Shown here piece by piece: positions 35,501 to 50,500 of a stretch of 64,000 nt of DNA. The notes below the pieces were generated by a model, which was given only the letters and a program-made list of their open reading frames with translations, was not told the DNA's origin and did no database searches. Every line of letters begins with the position of its first letter. The stretch's first letter is position 1. The position numbers and the translations under genes were made by a program. Source of the stretch: Coriaria nepalensis (lineage: Eukaryota; Streptophyta; Magnoliopsida; Cucurbitales; Coriariaceae); assembly GCA_027186245.1 (NCBI GenBank), contig CP114500.1:8380001-8444000 (forward strand), in the 5' to 3' direction.

Positions 35501-36000
35501 ATATAAGTTGAATGATTTTGATTTATTTCTATAATTCGAATAGATGGCTTATCTTTGGATGATGTCAGATTTTGATAGTGATGTCTATATGCACAAACTG
35601 CACGCTCTTAGTGTGGTTGTATGATGAAGATGGAAATTGGAAAATTGAGTTTGGACTTGCAGCTATACTCATCATGGAACACATTCTCCTCTTGATTAAG
35701 TTCGGATTCTCTCGCTTAGTCCCGGAGGTGATTCTTCACTCCCACCCCTTTCACTTTCCTTCTCGGTGTAGAATATACAAAAATCTAGGAACTTGAGATT
35801 GAAAACAACAGAAGAGAATGAATGTATGTCCTTATATTTTTTTTTTTTTTGGGGGGGGGGGACAGGAACCAGCATGGGTAAGAGCCAATCGTGTGAAAAA
35901 CGCTACGCAGGCTCAGGACATATGTTCTAGACAGCTCTTGAGGTCAATATCCAATGTAGAAAGAGTGCATAGAGATACGGATACGAAAAAGTTCCAGTAG
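32570..36000 (+). CDS. Anoctamin-like (TMEM16) membrane protein
   Basis: Fifteen exons: 32570-32770, 32889-32958, 33107-33222, 33309-33536, 33630-33721, 33811-33915, 34018-34290, 34379-34511, 34613-34726, 34813-34880, 35020-35093, 35178-35260, 35365-35472, 35569-35727 and 35866-36000. They sum to 1959 nt, 652 residues. The N-terminal third is cytosolic; the rest holds many hydrophobic helices with the TMEM16 hallmarks [17 protein letters not shown], the NNAIVLLSI region, the [17 protein letters not shown] stretch (in part), and the acidic EDGNWKIEF loop. TMEM16 proteins are Ca-activated chloride channels or lipid scramblases; plants usually have one copy of unproven function. The donor at 33537 is GC (AAG followed by GCAAGT). 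The last intron ends with 14 T and 11 G just before the acceptor. Confidence 0.92.
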
Positions 36001-36378
36001 AAAATGTCTTAAAAGAAAAACTTTCCGAGCACTTTCCAAAGCTCGGAACACAAAAAATTAGGAAGCAGCTGCCATAACCATTACATGGCAAACCAAGTTC
36101 TGGAACCAGAACCTTCGGCCTTCTCACCTACTCTAGTGTCTGGATTGAAATTCAGTTTTGTTTTTGTGTTTCTGTAGTTTGTAAACTGGTAAATACGATG
36201 TGGTTGGATAGTGCTTCTCATGATAGGAAATGTTTATTAGAAATGGCAAGAACAATGATCTTATTTTTGAATGGGATAGGGGAGGAAGAGGAAAAAGAAA
36301 AAGAAAAAGGAAATCAGTTGTATATTCAAACTGTTGTGTACATCACAAATATGATTAACTAGTGAGGCGTACTTTAGA
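36001..36378. other. Anoctamin 3' region
   Basis: 3' untranslated and intergenic sequence with an AG-rich tract near 36280-36310. No gene seen apart from the minus-strand relic that begins at 36379. Confidence 0.4.
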
Positions 36379-36653
36379 TCAAGACGGTGGCGGTGATGAT
36401 GCTGGAATGTGGCAATGAAACCGGCTGCTCACTTGGCGTGCATAGGCAACAAACAACCACCTTAGCCCACTTCTTGATAGAGCCTTCAACTTGTCTGAAT
36501 CCATTTCCTTCAGAGTTTTTCCCGGTTCCATGAACACCTCCGAGAAGCTAAAATAATGGCCGAAGCACCCCCTTTTTGGGTCGGAGTAACATCTTCTTTC
36601 GCCTTCTCCATGTCTTCTACATCGTTCAGAGAAAAGGATTTCTTAACAGACAT
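36379..36653 (-). pseudogene. Decayed small gene, family not identified
   Basis: The minus strand opens with ATG at 36653 and reads MSVKKSFSLNDVEDMEKAK, then a short QKGGASAII block. The next sensible reading is one frame over (FSEVFMEPGKTLKEMDSDK), then another shift gives IKKWAKVVV, and a further shift gives FAYARQVSSRF before a stop at 36379. Each block is protein-like and follows in order, which fits one gene of roughly 90 codons broken by three single-base shifts. I do not know the family. An alternative is a chance run of open segments, but the composition (acidic and basic helices) speaks for a real relic. Confidence 0.5.
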
Positions 36654-37088
36654 GTTTTAGTTCCAGAAGCTATGTTCTGAATAATTTTTCTTAAATAAAG
36701 GGAAGATAATTGAATCGGGGCAAGCAAGATTCTTCTTGGTTTGGCAATATGTGACGACGTGTAGTAAGTATATTAGTGTTATCGGTGACTTTTGAAGGTT
36801 TCTAACAAGTTCGAAGTTTATTTGCAAAAATATTAAGATGGGGCAGATCCATCTTTCGGATGGAAGTGAAATGAAATTTAGTTTTTAGGGGTCGAAAATA
36901 AAACTTACAAAACTTTGAGGGTAAAATAGCAAAAGCTGTGCGTCCCAACTCCCCGCAGTTGGACGAAGAAGACGACGGTCTCTTCCTCTCTCTCTATAAA
37001 AGTCAATACACGTTAAAGCCCATTTCTTTCTGATTCTTCTCGAGCTTGAGGTTGTATTCTTCCTCGGTTGAGCCGCCTAGAAGCAGCC
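36654..37088. other. Upstream of the Rab relic
   Basis: Intergenic. A pyrimidine tract near 36980-37010 and the sequence to 37088 look like an old promoter and leader of the Rab gene. No other gene seen. Confidence 0.35.
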
Positions 37089-38543
37089 ATGAATCCTGAA
37101 TGGTAAGTAATTCCTCTGATCCTACAAAGGTTGTATATTTACCTGTATAGGTGTGATATTTGATTTCAGTGTAAGCTTATTCTGATTCTGCTATGAGCCT
37201 ATGCAGTGTTCTTTGCTGGTAAAATAGAAGGCGTTGAAAATTTCGCCTTCTTCGTATTAATTAGACTGGAAATGATGATGAATTTAGAGTTAAACCAAGC
37301 ACTTTGGCCCTTCTTTAGCAAAGAAGGGTTTCTTGATTCGTGTTATATGTCTTTTGGCAGTGACTATCTGTTCAAGCTGTTGCTCAGTGGAGACTCTGGT
37401 GTCGGTAAGTGTGCCTTCTACTAAGATTCACGGTAAGAATTCAAAATTTCATATGATTTGTTCTTCTATATGTAGAGCCTGGTTTATGATATCTGTGGCT
37501 ATGTTGATAATTCAACTCTCCGCTTTTGGCAAAGTTAGGATGATTCCTATGTTGAAAGCTACATTAGTACCATTGGAGTGGACTTTGTAAGTACATAGAT
37601 ATGATCCTATTTGTTTGGAACTCTGTATTTTCAAGTTTGCTTTTTTTCTTGTTTCCAGTGTCATCATGTTATTTATTTTCTGTATGAAAAATCCGCACAG
37701 TAGAGCAGGATGGGAAGACTATAAAACTTCAAATTGCAAGTAATTTCTCTAAATGTTTGAAATCAAATTTTCATTTTATATTTTGATGATAAGTATTGCA
37801 TACCTAATCTACTCTACATAGGACACAGCTGGTCAAGAATGTTTCCGAAAAATTACAAGCAGCTATTACCGTGAAGCTCACGGAATCATTGCAGTATTTT
37901 CACCTCTCTATTTCTAGTAATAGCCTTACTGATTCATATAGCCTCTTTATAAACATACTTTACTGAACTTATATCTCCGTTTGGTAGATTGTCTATGATG
38001 TCACGGATCAAGAAAGCTTCAACCATGTACGAGATTGGCTAAAGGAGATTGATAGTTTTGCCACTAGCAATGTGAATAAGCTCTTGGTCAGAAACAAAAC
38101 TGATTTAACTTCGAAAAGGGTGGTCTCTTATGAAACTGGGAAGGTAAGAAATTGTTTCCTAATCCGCTATTATGTATTTTTCTTCATGGATTATAAGGTA
38201 AATATATTGAGATAACGATCTCTTAGACTGAGTTCTTTTCTATTTTCAGGAAATCTGTCCAAAGGCATATTAGCTGATGAGATTCGGACTCCCTTCTTGG
38301 AAACAAGTGCAATGAATTCAGCCAACCTAGAAGAAGCACTCATGACCATGGCTGCTGAGATAAAGACTCGTATGATCATTTGATTCATTCAATGCTCTTA
38401 CCATTTTTTCTCTGATCTGAAACCATTTCTTTTGCAATTATTGTAGGATGGCTAGTCAACCTGCAGCCAGTGCCCATAAAGCCGATACGGTGCATGTACT
38501 AGGAGAGCAGGTTGCTCAGAAAACTTCCTATTGTTCTTCTTGA
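37089..38543 (+). pseudogene. Rab1/RABD-type small GTPase, decayed
   Basis: Starts MNPE and continues CDYLFKLLLSGDSGVGK (P-loop). Further blocks are [65 protein letters not shown], the [11 protein letters not shown] block (NKxD motif), an ETSA block and a MASQPA tail ending YCSS. All are in order and separated by introns, so this is a genomic duplicate, not a retrocopy. Lesions: one base lost right after the P-loop Lys (Ser codon); no AG before the KIRT exon (near 37692); the TGG codon before DTAG is TAG (near 37822-37824); the CC-type end reduced to one Cys. Gly to Arg and Cys to Thr changes hit the guanine-binding loop. Intact Rab1 drives ER-to-Golgi transport; this copy cannot. Confidence 0.85.
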
Positions 38544-39267
38544 TTTGTTGGTGGGTAGTATAGAATCATTTGTGTACCCAGTTAATGACATATGTGTATA
38601 GCAGTTCAAAGGGGCAAGAAAGCTGTTAATGGTATTGTGGGTGTTCTTCTCTTTCTACTTTTAGTTGGGTTTGTAATCACTCTTTTAGATTGATGAAGAA
38701 TTAACTCAGTGACTTTATTTTAATAAAGAGATTGCAATCAAAACTGTCCATGATGTTCTGGAATTGAAAATCGACTTCAAATTCATAAATGGAAAGCTAA
38801 CTTTTTATCCAAACGATTCCAAACAGGTCAGAGTAAAGAAAAATGAAAAACAGAACCTCACGCAAAAAGCAAGGTGACTTATTTTTTATATGCAAACCAT
38901 ATATGTGATATAAAGATATTCTTACACGCAGACGATGTATATCGAGAACTCTTATATGCATATCATATATGTGATATGTCTCACTCTTTTATAATCGCAA
39001 TGGTTGTTATATCATACAAGAATTTTTTCAACTTCTTTTTTTTTTCTTTCCGCCTAAAAGACTAGAAGACATTACTTAGGCGTATGGGAAAAAAATTAAA
39101 AATAATAGAAGAATTGAGTTTAAAATAAACAAAATTAGAATTTAATATAATAAAATATAAAAACAAAAATAAAAAAATAAAGGAGGCCTAGCTTAGGTAT
39201 TGTTGAGGGAGTGTGATTGCTTCCAGAAAAGCGAGAAGTTTCGATCTCGACGCACGTCGTAGCGGTC
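38544..39267. other. Intergenic before the RWD gene
   Basis: Old Rab 3' region, then a 25-base direct repeat (38887-38911 and 38953-38977, TATATGCA...CATATATGTGATAT), an AT-rich tract (39060-39180) and the RWD leader. No gene seen. Confidence 0.4.
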
Positions 39268-41627
39268 ATGACTGGTAATCAAGCTAACCCTCTTTCCAAG
39301 TTTTAGCACTTGACTTCCTAGAACGCTAAATTTTTAATCTTGACTCTACAATTATTCTAGCTCCACGCTATTTTCTGGCAGCTCGGTTCGTTTAATTTGC
39401 TGGAAATGTTTCATGTTCAGATAGTTTATCTATAAGAAGATATGATCCGGTTTTAGTTTTTCTTCTTATTTTTTAGATACCCAAAAGCTGAAATTGCAGG
39501 ATTTTCATGTTTAAATGTCTAGAATGCATTATAAGATAGTGTCTCATAGTATCTTTTCAGTGGGTTGATTTCTTGCTTAAGTGGTTTGGTCAGAGAAATT
39601 AGTGAAATGTAGAGCATGGAGAAAGAGCTTCCATGGAGTTTCTTGCTGTGTTTTTACTAAAAAACTTGTTAATTTCCTAATAATGGTTGCAGAACATACA
39701 CAGGAGCAGGAGATGGAAATCGAAGCATTGGAAGCAATACTCATGGACGAGTTTAAAGGTTCTATATATATATATCTCTTCATGCGTGTACTCTTCATCC
39801 TTCATATTGATCATAATCACATGTTATTTCTTGTTTTGATGTATAATGTTAGAAATCCACTCTAGTGACAGTGGCTTAGACACTTCGGGCCGATGCTACC
39901 AAATAAAAATATCTCCGCAGGTACTTGTTCGGCATATAAACTGCTTGTTGATTTTGAAGAGAAGACATATTTCCTTGTTTTGATCGGGATTTTTTTTTTA
40001 ATTTGTTCCTTGCATATTTTCAACAGGACGAGACTGATGATTCGACTGCTCTTCCAGGTTATTCTTCTACCATTGTTGTTTCTGTTTTGACTTTGCAATA
40101 CTTTGCTTTTTTATTTTGTTGCATTAAGCTTATATGTCCAAACTTTATTTGCAGTTGAGCTGGCTTTGATTTTCTCACATACTGAGAGATATCCAGATGA
40201 ACCTCCTCTTTTGAATGTGAAAAGGTTTGTGTAGATGAATAGTCCATTTACTTTACTTCCACAGAGAGACTCTTTTTCGAAATAGTATCTTCTAATTAGA
40301 ATGTAGTTACTTACCTTTAAACACTGATCTCAAGTCAGGTACATAAAGTTTTATCTATGAACTATCATCATCATGTATTAGATTCTCTGATCACGTTTTT
40401 TTTTTTTTTCCTTTTTTCTTCTTCTAAAGTTTAAGAGGGATACAAACCGAAGATCTAAAGACTTTGAAAGCAAAGCTTCAAGAAGAGGTATTTCTTTCAT
40501 AGCAAGATAACATTTACATTTATATGCTCTCTTTTTTTCATGTGAAAAAACTTGACCATGCTCACTTATTTTGATTTCCACAGGCTGCTGAAAACCTCGG
40601 TATGGCTATGATTTATACACTTGTTTCATCAGCTAAAGAGTGGCTTTCTGAACACTATGGTGAAGATACTGGTTTGGAGGGTGCTGAAGCAGAGGAAGCA
40701 GAAAAAGATGATGTATTCCCCTTTTTTTACTATCATTAATCTATCTATTTATCCGGTGTTTATAACTTTATATTATTTATAACGTCAAAAGTTGCAAAAT
40801 TATCTTGTGTATATGTTAATATCGCTTTTAATGAGTGCTTGACATTCTCAAAAAACAAATACAGATAATTATACCACACGGAGAACCGGTTACTGTTGAG
40901 ACATTTTTGGCTTGGAGAGAACGATTTGAAGCTGAAATTGCATTGGAACGAGCCAAGTAAGATTTTTTTAGCATAATATCATTTATTTTTGTTTCATGAT
41001 TCATCTTCCACTCCGAGTATCTCTGGCATGAGGATATTAAATTACCATTGAACTTTTTCTTGAATTGAAAAGATATGGACTGTTTCTTACTATACTTGGG
41101 AAAAACCCTAATGGTTTATTTTGGGTGAAAATTGTCTTCAGGTTAATGCCTGAGTCTGCCCTGACAGCACCTAAGGAGAAAAAGCTCTCTGGCAGACAAT
41201 GGTTTGAAAGCGGAAGAGCCTCTGCGGTACATTTTTCTTTCTCGTAGCCAAAGGAAAGCTGAATGGGCTTATTCAATTCCAAACTTGGATTATTTCTTAG
41301 ATCGCATCAGGTATTATGAATATTATACATTTGATATATTAGAATTTTGTTACATGGTGCAGAAAGGTGCTGCTGCGGTTGCCGAAGAATCTGATGAGGA
41401 AGATGATGAAGACATTGACTTTGATGATGACGATTTTGAAGGTGGGTTTATTGTTTTCCTCCAAATTTTGATCCTTAATTATACTTAAATATGCGTACTT
41501 ATTTTGGTTGATTATACTTCATTTAATTCGTAACTCTGGTTTTGTGACAGATGATGAAGATGATATGCTCGAACACTATCTGGCCGAGAAATCAGACACA
41601 TCCACTCATTCTTCAAGAAGAGCTTAA
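39268..41627 (+). CDS. RWD domain protein (RWDD1/Gir2-DFRP2 type)
   Basis: Eleven exons: 39268-39274, 39693-39758, 39853-39920, 40027-40057, 40155-40224, 40430-40487, 40584-40712, 40865-40956, 41142-41226, 41363-41441 and 41551-41627. Total 762 nt, 253 residues. Residues about 5-115 form the RWD fold (QEQEMEIEALEAILMDEF, the FSHTERYPDEPPLL strand with the YP-x-x-xP turn). The C-terminal half holds the DFRP region: ETFLAWRERFEAE, the LTAPKEKKLSGRQWFES block and a very acidic DE-rich tail. Relatives bind DRG2-type translational GTPases and Gcn1 and so link translation and stress signalling in the cytosol. The first exon codes only for Met, Thr and one base. Confidence 0.93.
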
Positions 41628-42176
41628 CTAAAAATGAAGCTCTCAAATGTATCACCCTTCATAAATCAAATTTTGGGTTATTATCTTTATAGTTGTGAAA
41701 ATAGAGGTTTAGAGGGAGTGTTGTAATTTCAATATGCACTCAAGTCGAGTGTGCTTATTAAACTGAATTGAATGTAACTAAATTTTAGATTTTGGGCAAT
41801 TTAAGTTGAGAATTTTTGGACTGATATTTTCAGGGGCTTAGATTATAACTTGAACTGGGGTCGAATAACCAGATGCAATATGGTTCATCAACTTTTCTGT
41901 TGCCTTATAGCTTTAAAGGGGAAAGAGAAATTGGTCAAGTTATACTCATATGAAACTAGGTTTCGGATTCGAGTCATAGGGAGAAAAATAGGAGATCTCC
42001 ATTTAAAAAAGAAGATTATTTGATAATAATATGTCAGTCTGTTTCTCTTGAAAAAATATACATTCCGATGTATATAAATTATAAACGTCGTTCAAAATAC
42101 ATACCATTCCAAGTTTGTTACCAAAGAATGTACCCTTGTGAACTTTTTGAGCAATTGGGTATAAACTTTTACCCTT
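41628..42176. other. Convergent 3' regions
   Basis: Lies between the RWD and GDH-like 3' ends. A B-box-like GGATTCGAGTC occurs near 41965, which might be a SINE trace. No gene seen. Confidence 0.35.
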
Positions 42177-45769
<3,593 letters not shown>

Positions 45770-47521
45770 CTCTATCCCACCAATTGGTAGCAACATTCAG
45801 CATATCAATCTTGTCCACACCCCTATTTATATAAATATATCTTTAGAGCCTGCTAAAAAGCTATAAAACCACATAATTCGAACTATTCCTGGTAAACTAT
45901 AAGGTGCATATCAATTTTCATGATAAAAAGATGAAAATTGGGAAATTTTTGAACTTCTTAGACTTTACAAATTCCATATATATATACAGAGAACATGTAT
46001 ATTTGAAGTAATTCTATCTGCTTTCTTGCAAATTAGTGAAAGGGGTCTTAAAAACCTCTAACACGCAGAATTAAGAGATTACTCTAGTCAACTACTCCGA
46101 TATCCTAAATCTATTTCAAACACCCAAAAATTATCAAAGAAAGATCAAAGAACAGGCATCTCTGGAGATGAAAATCAATGATCCTAGAACTAAAAGCAGT
46201 GAAAATTATCCGCTTCTCACCACACCCAAAAATCTTTTCTCCATTTTAAAAGAATGCCCAGAAGTTCAAATTGTTATATTAAATCAAGTACCTTAAGAAT
46301 CGGTAAAACTTTCAGCTTACTTCAATCAGGTCCATTTAGAACTTCTTCTTCAGCAGAAGAACTTTTCTTTTTTCCTGCTCACAGCTGTGAAGGGTAACGA
46401 TGAGAAGAAAGAAAACGAGATCGTTATCCCGAGCCTGAATCAGTCCCTGCTTACAGAGCTTCTTTGCACTATAGATAAAGACGGAGATGATAAAAAGAAG
46501 GCAGCACAAATTTGTGCTTTGTACTTGAACGCAGAAGAGATTTCCCGGAAATTTTGGTAATTGTTTTTGTGCAAAATTTGAGGGAAGAAGAAAAAGAGAA
46601 GAACCTTGAGACGACAAGGTGTATAGTCTTAGGGGAGAAGGTGGCAACGTATGATTGAAGAATTTAATCGACTTTTATATTTTCATTTTTTTTTTTATTT
46701 CTCCACAAAATAAATTAAAATTGGATTTATTATAAATTTTTTTTTTGTCACAAGAAATTCAAAAGGTATAGTTTGGAATAAATTTTTGATATATATTATA
46801 TATATATAGTAGGTTGATCTGTTTTAATTAATATATAATAAAATTTTAATAAATTAATAATTTTAATTAAATAATATTTTTTTAATTTTAATTAATATAT
46901 TAAATTATTTTAATAATTAATATTGTTTTTAATTTTAATAATATTAATTTATTAATATTATATTATATATTATATTAATATTACATAATTGTTTGTAGAT
47001 ATATATTTTAGGCCAAAAAAAAAATCTCATAATTTATTTAGGTAAATAAGAATGAATATTAGATAAATTATTAAATTTAATAAAATATTAAATTATAAAA
47101 AAAAATTAATCTTTTATCTTAAATTATAATTAAAAAGTATTATTTAATTAAAATTATTAATTTATTAAATATTAATTTTTCGAGATTCCTTTACTTTACG
47201 ATCATTGATTCTTTAGAAAAGGAAAAACTTATTTACCGGGCTGGGCTGAGTTAACTTGGGCCTTCAATGGCTCTAATCTATATATATATATTTTGGGCGT
47301 GTTTGCAGTATGGTCCTTTGGGCCCGATGAGAAAAAGGGAAAGCTCCTGCCTTTAATCATTGCCCACAAAAGCAATACGGGTCGGATTCGCTTCTCCATA
47401 AAGACAAAGAGCAAGAAATCCTCAGTAACACGTCGTATTTGCCCTCTCTTCAAGCTAAGCTCTTTGCTCTACAGACTTCCCGACTCTCTCTCGATCCTTT
47501 CAAACAAGGAAGCTGACAGCC
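45770..47521. promoter_or_regulatory. Divergent upstream region of GDH-like gene and UBP6
   Basis: The 46320-46640 part looks like GDH-like leader or its 5' intron. A very AT-rich block (about 46670-47180) separates it from the UBP6 promoter, which has GGGCC/TGGGCC elements (near 47260 and 47320) typical of growth-related plant genes. No further gene seen. Confidence 0.4.
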
Positions 47522-50500
47522 ATGATTAAAGGTTCGTAATCTCTTTGAGCTCCGGTTTGTTAAAATTTTTGAAATCTATTTGGTTTTCTACTATCTGATT
47601 TGTTAGTTATATGACGATGCTTGAGCACTCTTTTTTTTCTCTCTTCGTAAATGATGGTCTCACTGGGGATGCATTAGAGCTAGATTTACGGGCTTATTCG
47701 ACTTTAAAAAAAATAAAAATAAAATTATCATCCTTTTTTCTGGGCATTATTGTTCTTACCATTTCGTTTTGTGGCTAAGCATGTTGCTCGTCAAGATTCA
47801 AATTTGAAGCTGTCACCGAGCTTGGATAATGGCAGTTTTTTGAAATTTAAGATTTGGTTCATTATTGAGGAATATTCATTCATGATATAGATTTTCGAGT
47901 ACATATTCAACGGGCAAGATTACCGTGAGAGAAAGTAATCCATCTTCACCGTCCATCGTTATTAAATATGTTGATGTGGTATCAATCAACATAAAATGTC
48001 CAGCTTATTTAATAATGTTGGACGGTCAAGATGGATTATTTTCTCTCGTAGTAAGATCTTGACTGTAAATTGTACCAAATTTGACCGAACAAATTGTATT
48101 GAATATTTAGAGGCTTTGAGTCCTAAGTTAAATAGTTAATTAGAGCCTTTAAGGTGGTGGATTTGGAAAGTTCATTTCTTTTTTATATGACCAAAGATTG
48201 TCAGATTTTCTCATTATATAGAGGGCAAAAAATAGATTAAAAAAAGTCGGTAGTTTTTTTCCATATGACAAAGATTGTCAAATTTTCATCTAATTTTAGT
48301 TTCATGCAATGGTTAGCTGGTTTTGATGATTTAGTTGCTAATCCGCCTTCCTCTCAATATTATCCTTTTAAGTGGTGTGTTTTAAGTCACTTCTCATTGC
48401 CTTCTGACAATACCAATCTTGTATGCTTTTTGTAGTGAGTGTAAAGTGGCAGAAGGAGCTCCTTAAGGATGTGGAGATTGACACTAGCCAGTCCCCTTTT
48501 GTTTTCAAGTGCCAATTGTTTGATCTAACAGGGGTACCTCCTGAGAGGCAAAAAATTATGGTTAAGGGTAGTGGTTTGCTGAAGGTTAGTAGATGGATTT
48601 GTAAAGATTTGTGTTCTGATAAAAAATTTATTTATGTTTTCTTAGCTTGATCTTGTTATTGTCTCATATTACTGCCTACTGGCAGAACTATCTACCAGTA
48701 TCAAGGTTGTTATTTTAAATCCTTTTTTTTATCTCCTTATCCTCTGCAGGATGATGCAGATTGGTCGACAACAGGAATAAAAGAGGTAGATGGATGTGAC
48801 ACGGTGACCTGTATTATATGTTACAGTTACACTGCTATATATGGTTTTGATCCCAACATCTGTTTTTTTGCTTTTTCAAGGGTCAAAGGTTGATGATGAT
48901 GGGTACTGCTGATGAGATTGTGAAAGCCCCAGAGAAAAGTACTGTTTTTATTGAAGATCTTCCAGAAGAAGAGCAAGTAGTTGCTGTGGTGAGTTCATTT
49001 TTTTACTTTTGATCCTATTTCTTTTTTCTCTTTTTTTTTTTAATCATCGTTGCTTATGTTTTCAGGGTCACAGTGCTGGTCTATTTAATTTGGGAAACAC
49101 ATGTTACATGAATTCCACAGTACAGTGCCTGCATTCTGTTCCTGAGCTGAAGTCAGCTTTGGTCAAGTAAGTAAAATTTTTTGGATGGGGTTTTCTCCTG
49201 ATTGGGTGCATCTTACATGACTGAGGATTATCGTATTGTGATTCTCAACCAGGTATTCAAATGCTGGAAGAAGTGATGATGTGGATCAAACTTCTCACAT
49301 GTTAACTGTTGCAACCCGCGATTTATTTAATGAGCTTGATAAAAGTGTCAAGCCTGTGGCACCTATGCAATTTTGGATGGTTTGCTGTCTTATACCACTA
49401 CCTATAAATTTGTTGCATCACTTTGCCACTAGAGCTTCCTCATTATAAGTTGTTGAATCTATCATGTGTACTGGTTAGCCATCTATAAATAGAAACATGA
49501 CTTCCTTGTTCTTCACAGCATATTGGCTTTCATGTTATTGGCTGCTTTCTAACACGATAATGAGTATATGTTATATAAAATAGGCTTATATAAACATAAG
49601 GATGTGCTGATACTACTTTATATCTGGCAAAGTGATACTTTGTACACTGTCTCAAATTTTTTTTGGGCTTTGGAAAATATCATATTGATATTTCCCTACA
49701 TCTTATAGGTGCTGCGGAAAAAATATCCTCAATTCGGCCAGCTGCACAATGGTGCATTCATGCAACAGGTTCTCTATCTGCAACTTGAATTTAACTGTTC
49801 TTGATTATTAATTTTATTCCTTTCTGTAGATTAGTTTATTCACTCTTAGCTTGCCAACAGGATGCTGAAGAATGTTGGACACAACTTTTATACACACTAT
49901 CTCTGTCTCTTAGATCAGCAACTTCTAGGTAATTTTTAATGTCCATTTAGTATGCGTAAAACAAGAGCATTTTATCCATTAGAATCTTTTCCAACCTCAG
50001 TTTTCTTAGCGGATGCGTAGTATATTAGGTTACATTCAGGCTATAGCAGCACTCTGATCGCTCGGGTTGAAATCATAATTTTCAATTTTTAAACTTATTA
50101 TTTTATTGGATCATAGAAAAATTTTATAATGTTATGCAGTGAAAATTCTGATACCGTCAAGGCTCTCTTTGGTGTTGAACTTGTTAGCAGGTAAAAAAAT
50201 ATGGTAGAATATTTTAGTGAACAATGAGCATTTACATCCATTTGATCATCTAATTCTTGTAGGAAAACCTAAGGTTCTTAACCAAGTCTTATGTCCTTTT
50301 GAGTTCGTTCATTGTGCCAATGCAATAACAGAGTTCATTGCCAAGAAAGTGGTGAAGAAAGCTCAGAAACAGAGACTGTTTATTCACTTAAATGCCACAT
50401 ATCGCACGAAGTGAACCATTTACATGAAGGACTAAAGCATGTAAGTCTTGTCAGATTCTGAAGAACCCATTTATCATGTATGGCTATATACAACTACATA

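Noticed and set aside
37404..37434. Intron within the Rab P-loop (G followed by GTAAGTG)
   Set aside because: It looks like a perfect donor, but the bases that follow encode CLLLRF one frame over, so this is coding DNA with a one-base loss rather than a splice site.
41925..42005. Second SINE with GGATTCGAGTC
   Set aside because: Only a B-box-like motif is convincing. No A box at proper spacing and no tail.
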